Position numbers and translations under genes: made by a program
The notes under the pieces: model-generated
The model's database searches: none
What the model was told of the DNA's origin: nothing
Seen by the model: only the letters and a program-made list of their open reading frames with translations
Shown: piece after piece, positions 1 through 7,717 of the stretch
Position numbering within the stretch: position 1 is the stretch's first letter
Layout: every line of letters begins with the position of its first letter
Assembly (NCBI GenBank): GCA_030651515.1
Contig: JAUSEO010000022.1
Coordinates: 1 to 33,088 of the forward strand
DNA length: 33,088 bases
From: an archaeon
GTDB lineage: Archaea > Iainarchaeota > Iainarchaeia > Iainarchaeales > GW2011-AR10
Reading direction: 5' to 3'

Positions 1-34
1 TAAAACCTTGACTTTTCTTTTTGTCAAGGTTTTA
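1..34. terminator. perfect 12-bp inverted repeat downstream of the minus-strand gene (possible bidirectional terminator or 3' hairpin)
   Basis: TAAAACCTTGAC (1-12), loop TTTTCTTTTT, GTCAAGGTTTTA (23-34); arms are exact reverse complements; lies just past the stop of CDS 40..513. Confidence 0.55.
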
Positions 35-39
35 AAGCC

Positions 40-513
40 CTAATTCTTTTTTTTCCCGGGCATTCCTTTTTTGTCCGGAAAAACCTTTTCAACTTCCTCA
101 ATCGGAAGCACGAGATCCCCAGTCCGGTAAACCATCCAGCCCAAAAACAGGACGGCCAACCAGAACAAAACTGTTGCCATTGGCCCAAGGATAACACTCC
201 AGAACTGGCGAAGCGACAGCTCTTTCTGGTCAAGGCCAACATACACGCCTAAAGACTTTTCAGCTGTTTCCTGGCAAAAGGCCCTCGAAAAATCGGATGA
301 CGCAAGGCAACGGTTGACTTCCTTTAGGTTGTCCCAGGAATTAAACATCTGGGCTGACGATTGCACGAAAAAAAGCAGGGCAGAAAACAGTATAAAAGCG
401 CCAATCAGGCGCGGCATGTGGACTTCACGGCCGCCAAAGCGGAAAAACATGAGTTTTCTCAAAGCAAACAACCTCACAAGAGAAGTGGTTAAACAGTATT
501 TAAAGTTTTTCAT
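40..513 (-). CDS. hypothetical membrane protein (internal start MPRLIGAF also possible)
   Basis: 157-aa ORF with two hydrophobic segments; no family recognised. Confidence 0.6.
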   Translation of the reverse strand: MKNFKYCLTTSLVRLFALRKLMFFRFGGREVHMPRLIGAFILFSALLFFVQSSAQMFNSWDNLKEVNRCLASSDFSRAFCQETAEKSLGVYVGLDQKELSLRQFWSVILGPMATVLFWLAVLFLGWMVYRTGDLVLPIEEVEKVFPDKKGMPGKKKN

Positions 514-544
514 GGAAAAAGAGACTTATTCAAAGGCTTTTTTT

Positions 545-615
545 GCGATCGTGGTCTAGTGGCATGATTCAACCTTGCCAAGGTTGTGGCCCGGGTCCGA
601 TTCCCGGCGGTCGCA
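545..615 (+). tRNA. tRNA-Gly(GCC)
   Basis: Acceptor GCGATCG/CGGTCGC, anticodon stem-loop CAACC-TTGCCAA-GGTTG, T-arm CCGGG-TCCGATT-CCCGG, discriminator A. Confidence 0.95.
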
Positions 616-763
616 TGAGAACCCTTGCGCGGGTTCACGGCGCGTATATGGCGCCATCTTGCGATGGCACGGTAAGACACAATTGCACATATCGTAGTGG
701 GGCTTTGTTACCGGCCTTTCACAGGAAGGCCACATAGGCTGTGTGAACGGACGCAACCGTTCT
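616..763 (+). other. structured tRNA-trailer/spacer element (copy A)
   Basis: Hairpins GAACCC-TTGCGC-GGGTTC (619-636), GCCATC-TTGC-GATGGC (653-668), GGCCTT-TCACAGG-AAGGCC (713-731); related sequence at 3429-3530 and, inverted, in the tRNA intron 3285-3393. Confidence 0.5.
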
Positions 764-835
764 GGGCTTGTAGTCTAACGGCCAGGATGCATCGTTTACA
801 TCGATGAGAAGGAGGTTCGATTCCTCCCAGGCCCA
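764..835 (+). tRNA. tRNA-Val(UAC)
   Basis: Acceptor GGGCTTG/CAGGCCC, anticodon stem-loop CATCG-TTTACAT-CGATG, T-arm GGAGG-TTCGATT-CCTCC. Confidence 0.95.
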
Positions 836-879
836 CTTCCAAAAAACAAATAAAACAGATTGAAGCAAGTTATTGTTGC

Positions 880-2589
880 ATGAAAAAAACTATTCTCGTC
901 CTAATCCTGGTTTTGGCTGCAAACGTGCATGCACTCGAGTTTTTGCCAAACACGGTGCAGGAAATGGACGCCACAATCACGCTTGAGGCAACCGGAACGC
1001 TCAGCGGGGCCCTGACAGACAGGGATTCAATGGAAGTGCATTTCCTCACTTTTCACGAAAATGACAAGCAACAGGTGCTTGAAATAAGCGAAGAACTCGA
1101 AATTGGCGGGAAAAAATTTTCCCCGACTTATGAATTTGAAGGCGAAAACAGGTACGCGGTTTTCACGGTTGACAACCTCGCCGAATATGCGGATACGCCG
1201 ACATTTACTATCACCGTCATTGCTCGCCTGAAAAAAAGCGCGCAAATCGGGCTTGAAGAAAAACAAGCACAGGAAAATGGCGAAGAATTCCTCAAAGAAA
1301 CGAAATTCATTGAAGTGAACGACCCTGAACTAAAGAGCAAGGCAAGACTTGAATTCACTTCCGAAGACGACATTGAAACACTGCGCGAAATATCAAAGTG
1401 GGTGAAAACAAACATTACATACGATTTTGAAAACTATTACAAGGCAGTTTTTTCCGCAAAACAAACCTACAACTCAAGGGCAGGAGTGTGCGACGAGTTT
1501 GCAAACCTTTCAGCAGCCTTTGCAAGAATAAAAGGGATACCGACAAAGTATGTCACAGGAATCAGCTTTGATGGCGACCTTTTTGCAAACCACGGGTGGA
1601 ACGAAGTCCTGCTAAAAGGCTTTGGATGGGTTGGGCTTGACTCGACTTTTGGAGAAGCAGGGTTTGTTGACGCCGCGCACTTTGAACTTGCAAAAACCGC
1701 TGACGCAAGCCAGTCAGTAAACTTCAAGGTAACCACAAAGACCGCAAACACTGTAAACGTTACAACTTCCCTGGCTCTGCCAAAAGTAGAAATAAACGAA
1801 GTGAAGTTCTTCCAGGGAGTGACAAGTGCTTCACTCGAAGCCCAAAAGAAGGTTTACTCTGGCCAGGAATTCACTGTAAAGGCCATCGTGAAAAACCTCC
1901 TGGAAAAAAAAGCTGTCATCCCGGTTGAAATTGCCCTGCACCCTGACTTTTCAATCCAGGACAGGGAGAGGCTGGAAATTTTCGAGCCGCTTGAAGAAAA
2001 AGAAATAAGCTGGATTGTCAGGGCACCGGTGCACTTGGACAAAAAAACCTTTCTCCGCTACGGGCTGTTTTTCCTCGCACCCGACCAGAATGTTTCAAAA
2101 AGCATCGAAGTTCACTTTGCAGAAGAAACACCACAAGAAGAAGCAAAAATAGTTTTTTTTGACATCAGCCCCCGTGTTACAGGCAACACCCTGTTTGTAG
2201 ATGTCAGGATAACAAATGCGTCCACATCAACCGGCACTGCAAAAATAACCGCGTTTAGGGAATCACAAATAGTTGCAGAAAAAGAAGTCCGAATGGAAGG
2301 ATTGTCTGAAAAAACTGAAACAGTGAGTGTGGAAAATTTTTCTTTTGGGGAAATAGAGCTTTTGCTTGAGTCTGGTGCAGAGGCAAAAACCGTCAGGATA
2401 AACGTTCCACAGGAACAGGAAAATCCAATCGAAGTGACTGAAGAACCACAAAAGCCCCCTGAAGAAAAAAACAATTTTTTAACTGACGAGAAAAGCGGCT
2501 GGCTTGCAGCAATAGTGCTTGGGGCAGTGATAACAATGATAATCCTGCTTGCACTTGTGCAGGTTTCACGTGCTTTTCTTAAGAAGTGA
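880..2589 (+). CDS. secreted/membrane-anchored transglutaminase-like domain protein
   Basis: Signal peptide; core SRAGVCDEFANLSAAFARIKGIPTKYVTG..NHGWNEVLL..GWVGLDSTFGE with Cys/His/Asp; C-terminal TM segment. Confidence 0.88.
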   Translation: MKKTILVLILVLAANVHALEFLPNTVQEMDATITLEATGTLSGALTDRDSMEVHFLTFHENDKQQVLEISEELEIGGKKFSPTYEFEGENRYAVFTVDNLAEYADTPTFTITVIARLKKSAQIGLEEKQAQENGEEFLKETKFIEVNDPELKSKARLEFTSEDDIETLREISKWVKTNITYDFENYYKAVFSAKQTYNSRAGVCDEFANLSAAFARIKGIPTKYVTGISFDGDLFANHGWNEVLLKGFGWVGLDSTFGEAGFVDAAHFELAKTADASQSVNFKVTTKTANTVNVTTSLALPKVEINEVKFFQGVTSASLEAQKKVYSGQEFTVKAIVKNLLEKKAVIPVEIALHPDFSIQDRERLEIFEPLEEKEISWIVRAPVHLDKKTFLRYGLFFLAPDQNVSKSIEVHFAEETPQEEAKIVFFDISPRVTGNTLFVDVRITNASTSTGTAKITAFRESQIVAEKEVRMEGLSEKTETVSVENFSFGEIELLLESGAEAKTVRINVPQEQENPIEVTEEPQKPPEEKNNFLTDEKSGWLAAIVLGAVITMIILLALVQVSRAFLKK

Positions 2590-3183
2590 AAAAACCTTTT
2601 GAGCCACTTCTTTGAGGGGCTTTGAAGCATCAACCACGATTATTTTTTCACCCGGGAAAAACTTTTCCATGGAAAGGAATTTTTCCCTTGCCTTTTTTAG
2701 GAAAAACTTTTTTTCAAACAACTCGAGTTTGCCGCGCTTGGAGGAAGAAATTCTTTTCAGCGCAGTGCCCTCGTTTATGTCAAGGACAAAAACCGCGTCA
2801 GGCTTTAGCATGCCTGCATGCATTTTGGCGATTTTTTTTGCATTGATTCCCTGCAGGGACTGGTAAACGAGGGTCGAGTACTTGTACCTGTCGCAAAGCA
2901 CTATTTTTCCTTCAAAAAGCGCTGGAAGGACGACTGACTTTAAGTGGTGTTTTCTGTCAAGGGCATAGAGTTCCAAAAATTCCGCGGCATTGGATTTAAT
3001 GCTTTTTTTAGAGGACAGCAAGTGCCTTATTCTATGGCCAAAAGCGCTGTCAGTGGGTTCAGCCGTGACCACTATTTTTGAAGCAGGAACTCGTGCTTTT
3101 ACAAGCAGTTTTTTGACTTCCTGGATGACACTGGTTTTGCCAGCGCCATCAAGCCCCTCTACAACAAAAAAAGCCCCAACCAT
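2566..3183 (-). CDS. tmk: thymidylate kinase (dTMP kinase)
   Basis: P-loop FFVVEGLDGAGKTS, GHRIRHLL, LCDRYKYSTLVYQ; start taken at MVGAFFVVEG (ATG at 3183). Confidence 0.9.
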   Translation of the reverse strand: MVGAFFVVEGLDGAGKTSVIQEVKKLLVKARVPASKIVVTAEPTDSAFGHRIRHLLSSKKSIKSNAAEFLELYALDRKHHLKSVVLPALFEGKIVLCDRYKYSTLVYQSLQGINAKKIAKMHAGMLKPDAVFVLDINEGTALKRISSSKRGKLELFEKKFFLKKAREKFLSMEKFFPGEKIIVVDASKPLKEVAQKVFSLLKKST

Positions 3184-3248
3184 GAAAAAAGCACTGTTCA
3201 ATTCTGCGTCAACAAATTTAAAAAAACCCCCCAATAAAACTCTTTAAT

Positions 3249-3428
3249 GCAGTCGTAGCGTAGCGGTAGCGTTCAAGCCTTCCAAGGAACTAAATTTGCC
3301 AACCCACAGCGCAGTTTGTGGCCTTTCTGTGAAAGGCCGGTTAATACAAATTTCGCTTTAATGCTGTGCCATTGGTTAAGCTAGGTTGAAGAAAGCTTGA
3401 GGCCCGGGTTCGATTCCCGGCGGCTGCA
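3249..3428 (+). tRNA. tRNA-Gly(UCC) with a 109-nt intron (3285..3393)
   Basis: Exons 3249-3284 and 3394-3428; acceptor GCAGTCG/CGGCTGC; anticodon stem CAAGC/GCTTG; spliced loop CTTCCAA; bulge-helix-bulge: CTTC:GAAG 4-bp helix flanked by bulges CAA and AAA at position 37/38. Confidence 0.93.
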
Positions 3429-3530
3429 TTGAGCCCTTGCGCGGGCTCGCGGCGCAGCATATGTACCGTTTTCCCTTTCCAGGGCAAGCAACGGCACAGC
3501 AATACAAAGACCCGAAGTGGGTGAAAGCAG
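3429..3530 (+). other. structured tRNA-trailer element (copy C)
   Basis: Hairpin GAGCCC-TTGCGC-GGGCTC (3431-3448), CGGCGC, CCGTT..AACGG stem with inner CCCT-TTCC-AGGG; alignable to 616-700. Confidence 0.5.
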
Positions 3531-3572
3531 GATTCTTATATATTTTGTTATATTTTGTCTATAGTGAGTTAT

Positions 3573-3794
3573 ATGTCTGAAGTTACTACTATTCAGGTTG
3601 AAAAGAAAATCTTGGATGAAATGAAAAAAGCAAAGCGATACCCAAGGCAAACATATTCGGAACTTATAGAACAACTCCTGAAAAAAGACAAGGAACACAA
3701 AAACCAGTATGACGAATATTTGCACAAAATACAGCAGGAAAAAATGACTGAACTTTGGGACAACAATGAATATGAAGAGTGGGAAGATGCTTGA
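3573..3794 (+). CDS. RHH/VapB-like antitoxin-type small protein
   Basis: MSEVTTIQVEKKILDEMKKAKRYPRQTYSELIEQLLKK resembles archaeal RHH-type antitoxin N-termini; overlaps the downstream toxin ORF. Confidence 0.7.
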   Translation: MSEVTTIQVEKKILDEMKKAKRYPRQTYSELIEQLLKKDKEHKNQYDEYLHKIQQEKMTELWDNNEYEEWEDA

Positions 3795-4110
3795 ACCGGG
3801 ACAGGTTGTTTTAGCACAGGTTCAGTTTGCAGATTCCTTCCAAGCCAAAAAAAGGCCTGCGGTTGTTTTGTTTGAAGAGTTTACAAATGTTGTTGTTGCC
3901 GGAATAACAAGCAATACGAAAATGAAAGGAATTTCACTGCCAAAAAAAGAAGGCGCAATAAAAGACAGCGTTATCAAAACCAATTACATTTTTACAATCA
4001 CGGAAAAAGCAATAGCAAAAAAATTGTTCAAGTTAAGCAATGAAAAGAAAAATGAATTATACGAAAACTTGGACAAAAAACTTGGAAAACTTAAAATGCC
4101 GAAAAGATAA
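3766..4110 (+). CDS. MazF/PemK-family mRNA interferase toxin
   Basis: MLEPGQVVLAQVQFADSFQAKKRPAVVLFEE..VVVAGITSN; start may be ATG 3787 (MLEPGQ). Confidence 0.82.
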   Translation: MNMKSGKMLEPGQVVLAQVQFADSFQAKKRPAVVLFEEFTNVVVAGITSNTKMKGISLPKKEGAIKDSVIKTNYIFTITEKAIAKKLFKLSNEKKNELYENLDKKLGKLKMPKR

Positions 4111-4252
4111 GAAACAATTGAATGCCTCAAACAAAGACCTGCTTCTTGGTTTAGCAACATACTTGGGCAAATTTTAACAACCCCAAATCTCTTATAAGAA
4201 AATTCAAGCTACTATTTAAGCTAAACCGCCAAAAATCTAGATGTGAATTACA

Positions 4253-4747
4253 GTGCCTGAAGGAAAATTTGTTGAAATCGTTGACCAGAATGACCGCGTG
4301 ATTGGAAGGATTGAAAGGGACAGGGTGCATGACAAGCCGGTGCTTCATCGCTCGGTGCACGTGTGGGTGTTTAATTCGCGCAAAGAAATTTTTCTGCAAA
4401 AAAGGCCAAAAACAATGAAACAATACCCGGCACTTTGGGATTCAAGTGTTGGCGAGCACACAGAAATCGGAGAGACATACGAGGAAACCGCACAACGGGG
4501 CTTGAAGGAAGAGCTTGGAATCAAAGTAACCAAGTTGGAATATGTCGGGAAAAAAGCGATCCTTGACGGCACATGCTTTGAGTTCATAACGCTTTTCAGA
4601 ACGGTTTTTGATGGAGGGATAATGCCGGACAAACGCGAGCTTGAAGATGGAAAGTTTTTTTCACCCAAAAAAGCGGCTTGGTTAATTAAAAAAGGAAAAA
4701 CAACGCCCTTTTTTGTGGAACTGTTCAGGGGGTATATGCATGAATAA
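4253..4747 (+). CDS. NUDIX hydrolase (IPP-isomerase-like)
   Basis: GTG start; HRSVHVWVFN..QKRP..WDSSVGEHTEIGETYEETAQRGLKEELGI Nudix box; TATTTAAG TATA-like box about 35 nt upstream. Confidence 0.88.
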   Translation: MPEGKFVEIVDQNDRVIGRIERDRVHDKPVLHRSVHVWVFNSRKEIFLQKRPKTMKQYPALWDSSVGEHTEIGETYEETAQRGLKEELGIKVTKLEYVGKKAILDGTCFEFITLFRTVFDGGIMPDKRELEDGKFFSPKKAAWLIKKGKTTPFFVELFRGYMHE

Positions 4748-5039
4748 GAAAATCCAGGCACTTGCACTTGAAAGGATTTACCGGCTTTTTGAACTGGCGG
4801 AGCTGAATTTGAAAACCCACCCCGCGCGGAGCAAGAGATACATACAAATGGCAAGGAAAATCGGGACACGCACAAACACGCGAATCCCGGACGAGTTAAA
4901 GCCCTGCTACTGCAAGAAATGCAACGCGTTTCTGAAGAAAGGCGTGAACGCGGAACACGAAAAAGAAGGCACGATTTTGATCGTGAAATGCCTTGAGTGT
5001 GGGGCGGAAAAAAAGACTGGAAGGAAAAACAAGGCTTGA
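4740..5039 (+). CDS. rnp4: ribonuclease P protein component 4 (Rpr2/Rpp21 family)
   Basis: LALERIYRLFELAELNLKTHPARSKRYIQMARKIG..CYCKKCN..VKCLECG zinc ribbon. Confidence 0.88.
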   Translation: MNKKIQALALERIYRLFELAELNLKTHPARSKRYIQMARKIGTRTNTRIPDELKPCYCKKCNAFLKKGVNAEHEKEGTILIVKCLECGAEKKTGRKNKA

Positions 5040-5148
5040 ACAAACCTTTAAAAACCCTTTTTGGGGAGAAATTTGTCTGAAGCTGTTTTTTAGCTCGCAA
5101 ACCAGTAATGGTGCGCTTGAGCAAAGTGCTTCGAAAGGAGTTGTTTAA

Positions 5149-5826
5149 ATGGGGATTTTTGATGTTCCGGCCTCTGAACTCATAAAAGAGGCCGCGGGAA
5201 ACTTAAAGCAAAAAATCCAGAAACCCGGGTGGATAGAATTTGCAAAAACAGGGGAAAGCCGAGAAAGGGCCCCACAGGACAGGGATTTCTGGTTTGTAAG
5301 AAACGCATCCATACTTTACAGGGTTTACAAGGAAGGCCCCTTGGGGACAGGCAGCCTTAGAACTTATTATGGTGGAAGAAAAAACCGCGGAGTGCGGCCA
5401 GAACACCACCGCAAAGGAAGTGGGAAAATAATCCGGCTTTGCCTCCAGACGCTTGAAAAAGAAGGCTTCATCAAGAAAACAAAAAAAGGGAGGGCTGTCA
5501 CGCCTTTTGGGGAAAAATTCCTTTTGGCTGTTTCAAGAACTGTTGAAAAAAGGCTTGACGAACAGTCAAAGCAAAAAAAAGAACTGCAGGCAGAAATGAT
5601 TGCAAAAGCAAAACAGGCAGCGGCAGAAAAAACACAAGCACAGGCACAGCCAAAACACGAAAAAGCACACGAGGGCCACAAACAGGACAAACCTGCATCG
5701 CAACACGCACAGGAAAAGCCCGCGCACGGAGAAGAAAAAACCCAGCAAGCCCCAAAGCAGGAAAAAGCCCCTGAACCAGGACACGAAAAGGCTGAAAAAA
5801 AGGAGAGAACGGTTGAAAAGAAATGA
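5149..5826 (+). CDS. rps19e: ribosomal protein S19e with long low-complexity C-terminal extension
   Basis: MGIFDVPASELIKEAAGNLK..DFWFVRNASILYRVY..GPLGTGSLRTYYGGRKNRGVRPEHHRKGSGKIIR; then K/E/Q/A/H-rich tail. Confidence 0.93.
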   Translation: MGIFDVPASELIKEAAGNLKQKIQKPGWIEFAKTGESRERAPQDRDFWFVRNASILYRVYKEGPLGTGSLRTYYGGRKNRGVRPEHHRKGSGKIIRLCLQTLEKEGFIKKTKKGRAVTPFGEKFLLAVSRTVEKRLDEQSKQKKELQAEMIAKAKQAAAEKTQAQAQPKHEKAHEGHKQDKPASQHAQEKPAHGEEKTQQAPKQEKAPEPGHEKAEKKERTVEKK

Positions 5827-6131
5827 CAACCGACGAAGAAGCAAGGCAGCAGGCACTTCAAAAAATGCTTGAGGAATCAAAAAAACATGACAGGGAGGCG
5901 CAAGCAGAACAGGCACTGAACCAGGCCCTAAAAAATCTTTTGACTGACGAGGCAAAACAAAGGCTTTACAATGTAAGGCTTGTGAACAATTCGCTGTTCA
6001 CCCAGGCCGTGCAGACAATTGCATACCTTTCAAAACAGGGCCGGATTGAGGAAAAAATCGGCGACGCAGAACTAAAGCAGCTGCTTGAAAAGCTTTCAGC
6101 AAAAAAAGAAACAACCATAAGGAGAAAATGA
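5823..6131 (+). CDS. PDCD5/TFAR19-family DNA-binding protein
   Basis: LTDEAKQRLYNVRLVNNSLFTQAVQTIAYLSKQGRIEEKIGDAELKQLLEKL. Confidence 0.92.
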   Translation: MTTDEEARQQALQKMLEESKKHDREAQAEQALNQALKNLLTDEAKQRLYNVRLVNNSLFTQAVQTIAYLSKQGRIEEKIGDAELKQLLEKLSAKKETTIRRK

Positions 6132-6135
6132 AAAA

Positions 6136-6384
6136 ATGTCTACAAACAGGGAACCGGAAAAAAAAGAATTCCTGGCAGCAGTCAGGAAAAAAGTCGGCTC
6201 AGGAATGACGAGTGCCCCAGTATGGGCAATGCAGAAGGCCGGCAAGAGGCTTTGGAACAAGCGCCAGAAAAGGCACTGGCGGGAAACAAAGCTTGGAAAA
6301 CTTTTCAAAAAAAAGCAGAGAGAACAGGGCAAACTCGTGAACGTGAAAAGGATAAAGAGCGGTAAAAAGAAAAGGAAGGACTGA
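6136..6384 (+). CDS. rpl39e: ribosomal protein L39e (extended N- and C-termini)
   Basis: SAPVWAMQKAGKRLWNKRQKRHWRETKLG matches L39e core; position in ribosomal operon. Confidence 0.85.
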   Translation: MSTNREPEKKEFLAAVRKKVGSGMTSAPVWAMQKAGKRLWNKRQKRHWRETKLGKLFKKKQREQGKLVNVKRIKSGKKKRKD

Positions 6385-6386
6385 AA

Positions 6387-6854
6387 ATGAAAGGCGAAGA
6401 AGCAGCATACATTGTCAACTTGAAAAAAGCAAAAATGTTCACAAAAGACAAAAGAACGCGCAGGGCACTGGTGGAAATAAAAAAGTTTGTGCACAAGCAC
6501 ACACGCGTGAAAAACGTTGTCATAAAGAACGAGGTCAACGAGTTCATCCACGCCCATTCAAAAAACATCCCCCAAAAAGCCGAAGTGGTGCTGCGCAAAA
6601 AAGATGACAAAATCCTTGTTTACATGAAAGCAGGAAAAGAGCTTGAAGCCGACAAAAAAAAAGAAACCGAAGAGGCAAAAAAAGCAAAGGAAAAAAAAGC
6701 CCTGGAAGAAAAGGCAAAAAAGGAAAAGGAAGAAAAAAAATCGGCAGAAGAAAAAGAAAAGGAAGAAGATGGCAAAAAAAAGCTCGAGGACAAAAAGGAA
6801 AAAGAAAAAGCAGGGCAGGCACTTGAAGTAAAGAGAAAAAGCGGCAGGCAGTGA
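6387..6854 (+). CDS. rpl31e: ribosomal protein L31e with K/E-rich C-terminal extension
   Basis: AYIVNLKKA..KRTRRALVEIKKFVHKHTRVKNVVIKNEVNEFIHAHSKNIPQKAEVVLRKKDD. Confidence 0.9.
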   Translation: MKGEEAAYIVNLKKAKMFTKDKRTRRALVEIKKFVHKHTRVKNVVIKNEVNEFIHAHSKNIPQKAEVVLRKKDDKILVYMKAGKELEADKKKETEEAKKAKEKKALEEKAKKEKEEKKSAEEKEKEEDGKKKLEDKKEKEKAGQALEVKRKSGRQ

Positions 6855-7514
6855 ATGAATTTCCTAAAAAAAAACATCAGCCACACCCCGTTTGTCGGGG
6901 TGTTCTGTGCCTTAAGCAACAAGGCAATCCTATTGCCCCCGCACATTAACAAAAAGGATGAACTTGAATTCGAGGAAAAACTCGGTGTCCGGGCCATAAA
7001 ATCAACCCTTGCAAACTGTTCCCTTGTAGGGGTATTGGCGCTTTTGTTTGAGGAAAAAATAGTCGTGCCCGGAATAACCACAAAGGAAGAGAAAAAATTG
7101 CTTGAAAAACAGGGGCTTGAAGTCATGGTACTTGGGCAGACAGAGGCATTCGGAAACCTTGCGTGCCTTAACGAGTTCCACGGTTTTGCAAGCCCGCTTC
7201 TTTCAATGGAAAAGGTAAATGCAATGGAAAAATTCTTTGGAGTCGGGTTTTCACGCCAAAAAATCGCTGGTGCAGACATTTCGGGGGCATGCCTTGAAGC
7301 AAACTCAAGCGGCTTTATCGTGAACCCGGGCATTTCTGCAAAGGAATTTGAGGAACTTGAAAAAAAACTCCAGGTAAAAGGGATTGCAACGACAGCAAAT
7401 TATGGGGACAGGTTTGTTGGAAACTGTGCCCTTGCAAACAACCGCGGTGCAATAATTGGCTCAATCACAACCACGCATGAAATGATTAGGATTGACGAGG
7501 CTTTCAGGAGGTGA
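6855..7514 (+). CDS. eif6: translation initiation factor aIF6
   Basis: GVFCALSNKAILLP..STLANCSLVGVLALLFEEKIVVPGI..AFGNLACLNEFHGFASPLLS. Confidence 0.95.
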   Translation: MNFLKKNISHTPFVGVFCALSNKAILLPPHINKKDELEFEEKLGVRAIKSTLANCSLVGVLALLFEEKIVVPGITTKEEKKLLEKQGLEVMVLGQTEAFGNLACLNEFHGFASPLLSMEKVNAMEKFFGVGFSRQKIAGADISGACLEANSSGFIVNPGISAKEFEELEKKLQVKGIATTANYGDRFVGNCALANNRGAIIGSITTTHEMIRIDEAFRR

Positions 7515-7717
7515 AGTGCATGAAAAGCACAAAAAAACTTGAAAATTTCGAGGTAAAAGGAAAAATAAGGACAAAAGAGGGGGAAAACCCGTTCCTGAGG
7601 CAGTTAAAGGCATTTGGGGAAAAAAATGCGTCTGAAAGAATTTTAACTCTTTTTGGTTCACAAAACAAAATCAAGAGAAGGGACATAAAAATAGAGGAAG
7701 TGAAAAAACTTGGCTGA
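7511..7717 (+). CDS. rplX: ribosomal protein LX (L18Ae/L20a)
   Basis: FEVKGKIRTKEGENPFLRQLKAFGEKNASERILTLFGSQNKIKRRDIKIEEVKKLG; operon position between aIF6 and prefoldin. Confidence 0.85.
   Translation: MKCMKSTKKLENFEVKGKIRTKEGENPFLRQLKAFGEKNASERILTLFGSQNKIKRRDIKIEEVKKLG

Noticed and set aside
711-734. H/ACA guide RNA reading of the hairpin followed by ACA
   Set aside because: The hairpin is too short, with no visible pseudouridylation pocket or K-turn; the ACA match is weak evidence on its own.
543-756. Small ORFs over the tRNA-Gly/tRNA-Val spacer on both strands
   Set aside because: Overlap tRNA genes and hairpin-rich non-coding sequence.
3381-3725. 114-aa minus-strand ORF over the tRNA-Gly 3' exon
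   Set aside because: Overlaps tRNA exon, trailer and antitoxin; composition not protein-like.
4345-5124. 259-aa minus-strand ORF
   Set aside because: Antisense to NUDIX and RNase P Rnp4 genes, no family signature.
6620-7333. 237-aa minus-strand ORF across L31e/aIF6
   Set aside because: Ser/Phe-rich antisense of Lys/Glu-rich coding sequence; plus strand carries recognised families.
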